Position numbers and translations under genes: made by a program
The notes under the pieces: generated by a model
What the model saw: only the letters and a program-made list of their open reading frames with translations
The model's database searches: none
What the model was told of the DNA's origin: nothing
NCBI GenBank assembly: GCA_029779375.1
Contig: JAKPAR010000169.1
Coordinates: 1-12,392, forward strand
Source of the DNA: Bacillota bacterium
GTDB lineage: Bacteria > Bacillota > Clostridia > Tissierellales > Sporanaerobacteraceae
Direction: 5' to 3'
Length of the DNA: 12,392 nt
In this document: piece by piece, positions 7,682 to 12,392 of the stretch
Position numbering within the stretch: the first letter of the stretch is position 1
Layout: each line of letters begins with the position of its first letter

Positions 7682-9022
7682 ATGAAGAAAAAACCTATAA
7701 CTATGGATATCATCAATAGTTGTTCAGAGCATTATAGAGCTGATAAAAACAACAAGGTTTATTCAGACGCAGTTATGAGAAATGGACTTGTAGAGGTTAG
7801 TTTAAATAATGATTCTATAAGAAGTATGCATTTTGATTTTTCTCATGAAATAGAAGTCGGAAGAGTTACAGCACAGAAAAAAACTGCAAGGTGTTGGATG
7901 TTTGCAGCTTTGAATGCAGTAAGATACAGTATTTCTCATAGTTTAAGGATGAGGGAAGTAGATTTTCAATTATCTCAAAACTATACATATTTTTGGGATA
8001 AGCTAGAAAAATCAAATCTATTTTTAGAAAATATCATAGAGACCATGGACAGAGAATTATCTGACCATGAAGTAGCAGGTTTACTAAAAGATCCTCAAAG
8101 TGATTGTGGTCAATGGGATATGTTTGCCAAGCTTATAGAAAAGTACGGTGTGGTACCATTATATGCAATGCCTGAGACTCAAAGTGGCACAGATTCAAAA
8201 ATTATCAATGAAATAGTAAATGAAAAGTTAAGACAAGGTGCAAAAGAACTTAGAGATATGAATAGAGATGGAAAATCAATGGAAGAAATTGAAGAGCAAA
8301 AAGAATCCATTCTTCTAGATATGTACAATATTATATGTCATTTTCTTGGAGAACCTCCAAAGACATTTGATTTTGAATACTGGGATTTAGATGGGGTGTT
8401 TCACAGGGATCAAGATATAACTCCATTGGAATTCTATCACAAGTATTCTAAAGTTAAACCGATTGATTATATAAGCATCATAAATTTTCCAACAGAAGAC
8501 AAACCTTTTGGGAATACCTATTCATTAAAATATCTTGGGAGTGTAGTAGATGATGAACCAATCAAGTATTTAAATCTTGATATTGAAGTTTTAAGACAAG
8601 CTGCTATTGCTCAAATAAAAGATGGAGAACAAGTTGTATTTGGATGTGATGTAGGGAAGATGTCTCATAGAGAATTGGGAATACTTGATACAAATTTATA
8701 TAATTATGAAACGGTACTAAATACCAAATTCAATATGACAAAAGAAGAAAGACTTATGTATAGAGGAACAAGTTTAACACATGTCATGACATTTACAGGT
8801 GTTAATATTGTTGATGGAAAGCCAAACAGATGGAAGATACAAAATAGCTGGGGTGAGGCAGAAGGAAAGAAAGGCTTTTATATTATGAGTGATGAATGGT
8901 TTGATGAATATGTGTTTAAAGTCATCATAAACAAAAAACATTTGAGCAAAGAAATACTTAAACAATATGAAAAAGCTCCAACAATACTTAGTCCATGGGA
9001 TCAAGTAGGACCATTGTTTTAA
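7682..9022 (+). CDS. pepC: C1 family cysteine aminopeptidase (PepC/bleomycin hydrolase type)
   Basis: This is a 446-residue intracellular papain-like aminopeptidase that removes N-terminal residues from peptides. GGAGGGG at 7669-7675 precedes the ATG at 7682. The catalytic triad is visible: C71 in RCWMFAALN, H367 in SLTHVMTFTGV, and N388 in KIQNSWG. Q65 (in AQKKTARCW) is the oxyanion glutamine. There is no signal peptide. The length is that of PepC (about 445), and DCGQWDMF and TPLEFYHKYS are typical. Unusual points are ARCW where most relatives read GRCW, and a terminal ...GPLF in place of the ...GALA type tail; in this family the C-terminal tail lies in the active-site cleft and sets exopeptidase specificity. 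It is the last gene of the array, 22 bases after aroM, and is followed by a terminator. Confidence 0.94.
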   Translation: MKKKPITMDIINSCSEHYRADKNNKVYSDAVMRNGLVEVSLNNDSIRSMHFDFSHEIEVGRVTAQKKTARCWMFAALNAVRYSISHSLRMREVDFQLSQNYTYFWDKLEKSNLFLENIIETMDRELSDHEVAGLLKDPQSDCGQWDMFAKLIEKYGVVPLYAMPETQSGTDSKIINEIVNEKLRQGAKELRDMNRDGKSMEEIEEQKESILLDMYNIICHFLGEPPKTFDFEYWDLDGVFHRDQDITPLEFYHKYSKVKPIDYISIINFPTEDKPFGNTYSLKYLGSVVDDEPIKYLNLDIEVLRQAAIAQIKDGEQVVFGCDVGKMSHRELGILDTNLYNYETVLNTKFNMTKEERLMYRGTSLTHVMTFTGVNIVDGKPNRWKIQNSWGEAEGKKGFYIMSDEWFDEYVFKVIINKKHLSKEILKQYEKAPTILSPWDQVGPLF

Positions 9023-9032
9023 AGATAGGGAC

Positions 9033-9080
9033 AAAATAGGCTTTCGTTGAGAAAATTCAACAACAAAGAAAGCCTATTTT
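9033..9080. terminator. Rho-independent terminator between convergent genes, probably bidirectional
   Basis: AAAATAGGCTTTC (9033-9045) pairs perfectly with GAAAGCCTATTTT (9068-9080), and an inner 5-base stem GTTGA/TCAAC (9046-9050 and 9057-9061) extends it. A T run through 9083 follows on the plus strand, and the A run at 9033-9036 gives a shorter T run on the minus strand. It lies just after the C1 peptidase stop and just beyond the convergent PucR-type gene's stop, so it can end both transcripts. Confidence 0.88.
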
Positions 9081-9098
9081 TTTATCTTATGCAATATA

Positions 9099-10748
9099 TT
9101 ATTTTAAATTTAATGAAAAAAGGTCATGTATTTTAAGTCCTAAATGGAATACAAGTCTGGTTTCAGAACTATCCATATCCAAACCTGTAATTTCTTCAAC
9201 TTTTTTAAGCCTTTGATATAGTGTGTTTCTATGGATGAATAGTTTGTCAGATGTTTCAGAAAAATTGAAATTGTATTTAACTAGTACTTGGATAGTTTCA
9301 AACAATTGAGTATTGTTTTCTCTATCATATGCATATATTTTTCCTATTCCATTATTATATAGTCTTTCAAGTATAGGATTGTTAGGATATTTATATAGAA
9401 GATGATATACAATCAAATCATCATAAGCATAAATACTTTTTCTATTTTTAAATATTTTAGCACCAATTTTCAAACTAAATATGACATCTTCATAGGCCAA
9501 ATTTAATTCATCTAAAGTATCATAAGCTCTACTTAATCCAATAGAAAATTTATATTCGGGCATCTGAAGTTCCAATGTATTTAAAAGATTATTGTATTTT
9601 TGAAGTAGTTTTTCATTTGGAATATCATGTTTTATTCTTATAAATACAATAGAGGAAGTGTTTGTTATAGCATGATCATCATAAAAACTAGCTTTGGCAA
9701 TATTTAAAGTTTCATTTATAATATTTGTAGGTATTTTTTCTGATTCCAATGGTTCTGAATGTTTTACTTTTAAAGGTCTTATGTTAATTATCCATACAAA
9801 TCTTTTTAAATTATATTCTATATTGAAAAATTTGGCTTCTTTTTCAACAATATTTTTATCAGAATACAAACCGTACAATATACCTCTTACAAATTCTTCT
9901 TTGGACTTGTTGTATATAAGCTCTTTTTCATGATAAGTCATCAAAGATATTATTATGAAAGGTATAGCTTCATTGGAAATTTTGATATTGTATTCACCAT
10001 CGCTTGTTTTGTCAATTTCTTCTACGATACAAAGATATCCTAAATCTCTATCATAAGTTTTTAATGGATATATTGTATAGATTTCATCACTACCACTATA
10101 TACAATTGGGTTTAGAGTAGACAAAGTATTTGATTCATTGTCTTTGATTAAAGTCAGCATAGTATCTGTAAGTATTTTTCTTTCTGAATTTAAAGGATTT
10201 GAATTTGCAAAGTCAATTATTTCTCCACAATCTGACAATAAAACCACAAAACCATTTATATAATGGGTAAGAATCCTGAGGATGTTGTTTGTAGAAAAAT
10301 AATTGGTATTTTTTAAATTAATGAGATTGTTTTTAAATTGATTAACTAAAAAATTACTTACATCCTTTGTATATTTAAGAGCGGAAATGATATCCTCATA
10401 AGAGTTGTCTGCTGGTATTTTAATGACTGGGAAATTGACTTCATATAGTTTAATTATCTGATGGAAGTGGTTAATTATTTCATCATTAATACTTTCTTTA
10501 AAAACAAGTCCCAACAACCCAATTTTCTGTTCTTTAAGTGTATTCAATATAGTAACAAGATTTATCTTTTCCTTAACAATTATATCAGGAGAAACTATAA
10601 CAAAATCTCCTTTTTTAAATTGGGAGTGCTCATAGGGAATGTCAATTATTCTGATATCTTTAATATTGTTGTCAAAGTATTCATTCCCAGAAATAATTTC
10701 AAAATTAATGAAATTTTGGCTAAGATCAAATAGTTCTTGAATTTTCAT
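9099..10748 (-). CDS. PucR family transcriptional regulator
   Basis: This is a 549-residue DNA-binding regulator. The N-terminal PucR domain covers about residues 1-125 (KIQELF..., FEIISGNEYFDNNIKDIRI, FKKGDFVIVSP, then VNFPVIKIPAD). A middle region and a GGDEF-like domain typical of CdaR/PucR proteins follow, and the C-terminal PucR helix-turn-helix covers about residues 496-524 (FSETSDKLFIHRNTLYQRLK, then KVEEITGLD). Family members respond to purines, sugars, amino acids or nitrogen status; the ligand here cannot be told. The ATG at 10748 is preceded by AAGGGTGA on the minus strand. The gene is convergent with the catabolic array and divergent from the M55 D-aminopeptidase gene, so those two units are its likely targets. 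Confidence 0.92.
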   Translation of the reverse strand: MKIQELFDLSQNFINFEIISGNEYFDNNIKDIRIIDIPYEHSQFKKGDFVIVSPDIIVKEKINLVTILNTLKEQKIGLLGLVFKESINDEIINHFHQIIKLYEVNFPVIKIPADNSYEDIISALKYTKDVSNFLVNQFKNNLINLKNTNYFSTNNILRILTHYINGFVVLLSDCGEIIDFANSNPLNSERKILTDTMLTLIKDNESNTLSTLNPIVYSGSDEIYTIYPLKTYDRDLGYLCIVEEIDKTSDGEYNIKISNEAIPFIIISLMTYHEKELIYNKSKEEFVRGILYGLYSDKNIVEKEAKFFNIEYNLKRFVWIINIRPLKVKHSEPLESEKIPTNIINETLNIAKASFYDDHAITNTSSIVFIRIKHDIPNEKLLQKYNNLLNTLELQMPEYKFSIGLSRAYDTLDELNLAYEDVIFSLKIGAKIFKNRKSIYAYDDLIVYHLLYKYPNNPILERLYNNGIGKIYAYDRENNTQLFETIQVLVKYNFNFSETSDKLFIHRNTLYQRLKKVEEITGLDMDSSETRLVFHLGLKIHDLFSLNLK

Positions 10749-10783
10749 TGAGAGATCACCCTTATATTTAGAATGTTTTTACT

Positions 10784-10812
10784 AGTATACTTCATTAAAT
10801 TAATATATGCAA
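10784..10812 (-). promoter_or_regulatory. Sigma-A type promoter of the PucR-family gene
   Basis: On the minus strand TTGCAT (10812-10807) and TATACT (10789-10784) are separated by exactly 17 bases, each close to consensus. The -10 box lies 35 bases upstream of the ATG, giving a short leader of about 28 bases. Confidence 0.7.
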
Positions 10813-10823
10813 GGGCGTACAAC

Positions 10824-10839
10824 ATTAGAGTCTTCTAAT
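10824..10839. promoter_or_regulatory. Palindrome, candidate operator between pucR-type gene and dppA
   Basis: ATTAGA, a GTCT spacer and TCTAAT make a perfect 6-base inverted repeat of 16 bases total. It lies upstream of the -35 of the PucR gene and about 50 bases upstream of the -35 of the M55 gene, a position fit for a regulator acting on both. Which protein would bind is not shown; the local PucR protein is the simplest candidate. Confidence 0.4.
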
Positions 10840-10851
10840 TCTTGGAAAATT
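10837..10851. promoter_or_regulatory. CodY-like box in the pucR-dppA intergenic region
   Basis: AATTCTTGGAAAATT matches the CodY consensus AATTTTCWGAAAATT at 12 of 15 positions (mismatches at 5, 7 and 8). CodY is the branched-chain amino acid/GTP-sensing repressor of Firmicutes and represses the dppA operon of Bacillus subtilis, so a site here would be sensible. It overlaps the neighbouring palindrome by 3 bases. The centre mismatches and A+T-rich background limit confidence. Confidence 0.35.
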
Positions 10852-10888
10852 CAATCAGTAAAAAATGTTTTTAATAGTTCCAAATATG

Positions 10889-10915
10889 TTGCAAGGCTAA
10901 ATTAAATGATATAAT
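10889..10915 (+). promoter_or_regulatory. Extended -10 promoter of the M55 D-aminopeptidase gene
   Basis: A perfect TATAAT (10910-10915) is preceded by TG at 10907-10908, making an extended -10 element. TTGCAA (10889-10894) is a possible -35 but the spacer is only 15 bases, which the extended -10 may compensate for. The predicted leader before the ATG at 10975 is about 50 bases. Confidence 0.65.
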
Positions 10916-10974
10916 TGTATTGTAAAATATTGAATATATTTATAACTATTTTATTTATACGAGGAGGCGGAAAT

Positions 10975-11775
10975 ATGAAGGTTTTTTTGAGTGCAGATAT
11001 TGAAGGAACTACTGGTATCACTCATTGGGATGAGACAACAAAAAGCAAACAAGACTATGAGTATTTTGCACAGCAGATGACAAGAGAAGTAGAAGCTGCT
11101 TGCAGGGGAGCTTTAAAGGCAGGTGTAGAAGAAATTTGGGTAAAAGATGCCCATGAGTCAGGAAGAAATATAAATCCAGCCAAATTGCCAGAAAATGCAA
11201 AGCTCATAAGAGGTTGGAGTGGGCATCCATTTTCAATGGTTCAAGAATTGGATGAATCCTTTGATGCATTGATATATACAGGATATCATTCTTGTGCTAG
11301 TTCAAATTTTAATCCACTTGCTCATACTATGAATAGTTCTACTATCGACTATATAAAATTGAATGGGGCAATTTGCAGTGAATTTTTATTGCATTCTTAT
11401 GCGGCAGCTTATGTAGGAGTTCCAGTTGCATTTTTAAGTGGGGACAAGGGACTTTGCGAAGAGGTAAAGAGCTTAAATGAGAATATAGTTACGGTAGCAG
11501 TAAATGAAGGAATTGGAGATTCAACTATAAGTATTCATCCAGAGTTAGCTACAAAACTCATTGAAGAAGGAGTAGAAAAAGCACTAAAGGGAGATTTAAA
11601 CAAATGCAAGATAGGATTACCTGATGAATTTGAACTTGAAATTAGATATATAGTTCATACCAAGGCTTTTAGAAATTCATTTTATCCAGGAGCAGTGCAA
11701 ACTTCACCTAAAACTATAGTTTTGAAAACTACAGATTATTTTGATGTATTGAGAGCAATATTATTTTTAACTTAA
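10975..11775 (+). CDS. dppA: M55 family D-aminopeptidase (DppA type)
   Basis: This is a 266-residue zinc-dependent, cytosolic D-stereospecific aminopeptidase that splits peptides with N-terminal D-amino acids, such as those from cell-wall turnover (family knowledge from B. subtilis DppA, 274 residues). The ATG at 10975 has GAGGAGGCGG at 10961-10970; earlier in-frame codons lie near the promoter and are not used. Metal ligands fit the family: D8 and E10 in SADIEG, H60 in KDAHESG, H105 in GYHSC and E136 in CSEFLL; H117 in LAHTMNS fits the essential active-site His. The end (RAILFLT) is a few residues shorter than the Bacillus protein. The name dppA here means the peptidase, not the E. coli binding protein. 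It is divergent from the PucR-type regulator and is presumably controlled by it. Confidence 0.92.
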   Translation: MKVFLSADIEGTTGITHWDETTKSKQDYEYFAQQMTREVEAACRGALKAGVEEIWVKDAHESGRNINPAKLPENAKLIRGWSGHPFSMVQELDESFDALIYTGYHSCASSNFNPLAHTMNSSTIDYIKLNGAICSEFLLHSYAAAYVGVPVAFLSGDKGLCEEVKSLNENIVTVAVNEGIGDSTISIHPELATKLIEEGVEKALKGDLNKCKIGLPDEFELEIRYIVHTKAFRNSFYPGAVQTSPKTIVLKTTDYFDVLRAILFLT

Positions 11776-11778
11776 TGC

Positions 11779-11807
11779 TTGTTTAGAGAGGCGAAATATA
11801 TTATAAT
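11779..11807 (+). promoter_or_regulatory. Promoter of the right-hand MATE gene
   Basis: TTGTTT (11779-11784) and a perfect TATAAT (11802-11807) are spaced by 17 bases. It starts 4 bases after the dppA stop codon, so the MATE gene can be transcribed on its own as well as by readthrough; no terminator hairpin is seen after dppA. Confidence 0.6.
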
Positions 11808-11839
11808 ATGTCTAAATATATGTGTGAGGAGAATTGCTG

Positions 11840-12392
11840 TTGAAAATGGAAATAGATAAAAACGAAGATAAGATAATAAGGAAAAAAATACTTTCAATGA
11901 TTTTACCAGTGACTATGGAAAATATTTTGCAGATGATGGCAGGGTTTATCTCTATGGCTATGATAGGAAGAATAGATGCTGTAGCGATAGGTTCTCTTGG
12001 AATAAGCAATAGAATCACTCAAGTAGTTTGGGCTCTTTTTAAAGGAATAGCAACTGGAGCTTCAGTATTTGTAGCTCAAGCTTATGGAGCTAATGACAAA
12101 CAAAAATTGAGGAAAGTAGCTCAACAAACTATTATGTCATCAGTTATATTGGTACTTGTTCTTCAGCAGATACTTTTTTGGAATGCATCTTATTTTCTAA
12201 AAATTTTCAACCCAAGTCCTTCCTTGCTTCAAAATGGCACACTACATTTAAGAACAGTTTCTTGGGGACTTCCATTTTTGACTATAGTTCTAATTGTGGC
12301 TGGAATACTTCAGGGAATGGGAAATGCTAAAACTCCTATGAAAATTGCATTGATAATGAACTTTCTAAATGTGGCGTTTGGCTACACTTTTA
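11840..12392 (+). CDS. MATE family efflux transporter, 3' end cut by window edge
   Basis: This is the N-terminal 184 residues of a second MATE-type membrane exporter, about 40% of the usual length. The TTG at 11840 is preferred, with GAGGAG at 11826-11831 eight bases before it; the ATG at 11846 is an alternative that would be 14 bases away. A charged leader (MEIDKNEDKIIRKK) precedes SMILPVTMENILQMMAGFIS and MAMIGRIDAVAIGSLGISNR, the family pattern with Pro in helix 1 and 'vD..miG'. ATGASVFVAQAYGANDKQKL matches the conserved helix 2 end and loop, and AGILQGMGNAKTPM matches the later conserved loop. It differs clearly in sequence from the left-hand MATE gene, so the two are not a recent duplicate. 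No substrate can be assigned. Confidence 0.92.
   Translation, partial: MKMEIDKNEDKIIRKKILSMILPVTMENILQMMAGFISMAMIGRIDAVAIGSLGISNRITQVVWALFKGIATGASVFVAQAYGANDKQKLRKVAQQTIMSSVILVLVLQQILFWNASYFLKIFNPSPSLLQNGTLHLRTVSWGLPFLTIVLIVAGILQGMGNAKTPMKIALIMNFLNVAFGYTF

Noticed and set aside
10461..10733. Plus-strand open frame of 90 codons inside the PucR-type gene
   Set aside because: It is antisense to the well-supported N-terminal PucR domain and has no ribosome site or family similarity.
10881..10920. Possible sigma-54 promoter around TTGCAA upstream of dppA
   Set aside because: There is no GG element at the -24 position, while a perfect extended -10 for the housekeeping sigma factor is present just downstream.
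11794..11821. AAATATAT direct repeat spaced by 20 bases near the right MATE promoter
   Set aside because: The repeat is 8 bases of pure A/T in A+T-rich DNA and overlaps the -10 box; chance is the simplest explanation.

Overview
The window is A+T-rich DNA (roughly one third G+C by eye) with strong AGGAGG-type ribosome binding sites, several TTG starts and a lipoprotein signal peptide. This fits a low-G+C Gram-positive bacterium of the Clostridia/Tissierellia type. The genus cannot be named from sequence alone. The protein set (peptide-binding lipoprotein, several unrelated peptidases and amidohydrolases, PucR regulator, M55 D-aminopeptidase) suggests an amino-acid and peptide fermenter.

Layout. 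Positions 1-912 (minus strand) hold the N-terminal two thirds of a MATE efflux pump running off the left edge. From 1196 to 9022 a plus-strand array reads: DUF1177 protein; oligopeptide ABC substrate-binding lipoprotein; an intercistronic hairpin; a truncated DppB/OppB-type permease; the C-terminal stub of an M20 peptidase; two tandem paralogous amidohydrolases; an AroM-family protein; and a PepC/bleomycin-hydrolase-type C1 aminopeptidase. A hairpin terminator at 9033-9080 separates this array from a convergent PucR-type regulator (9099-10748, minus). The regulator is divergent from an M55 D-aminopeptidase (DppA type, 10975-11775). A second MATE pump starts at 11840 with its own promoter and runs off the right edge.

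How the genes may work together (inference). The lipoprotein would capture peptides outside the cell. The C1 aminopeptidase, the M55 D-aminopeptidase and the amidohydrolase would break down peptides or modified amino acids inside it, and the AroM protein could act on released amino acids. PucR probably responds to a nitrogen or amino-acid signal and controls the divergent M55 gene and perhaps the array. The array looks damaged. Around 4425-4435 the permease runs directly into the end of an M20 peptidase, so the rest of the permease, probably the second permease and both ATPases, and most of the peptidase are missing. This is either a real deletion of several kb or a misassembly.

Most notable points: the permease/M20 junction; the second amidohydrolase, which has lost residues expected to bind metal and catalyse while its tandem paralogue keeps them; and the pucR-dppA intergenic region, with two clear promoters, a perfect palindrome and a CodY-like box.
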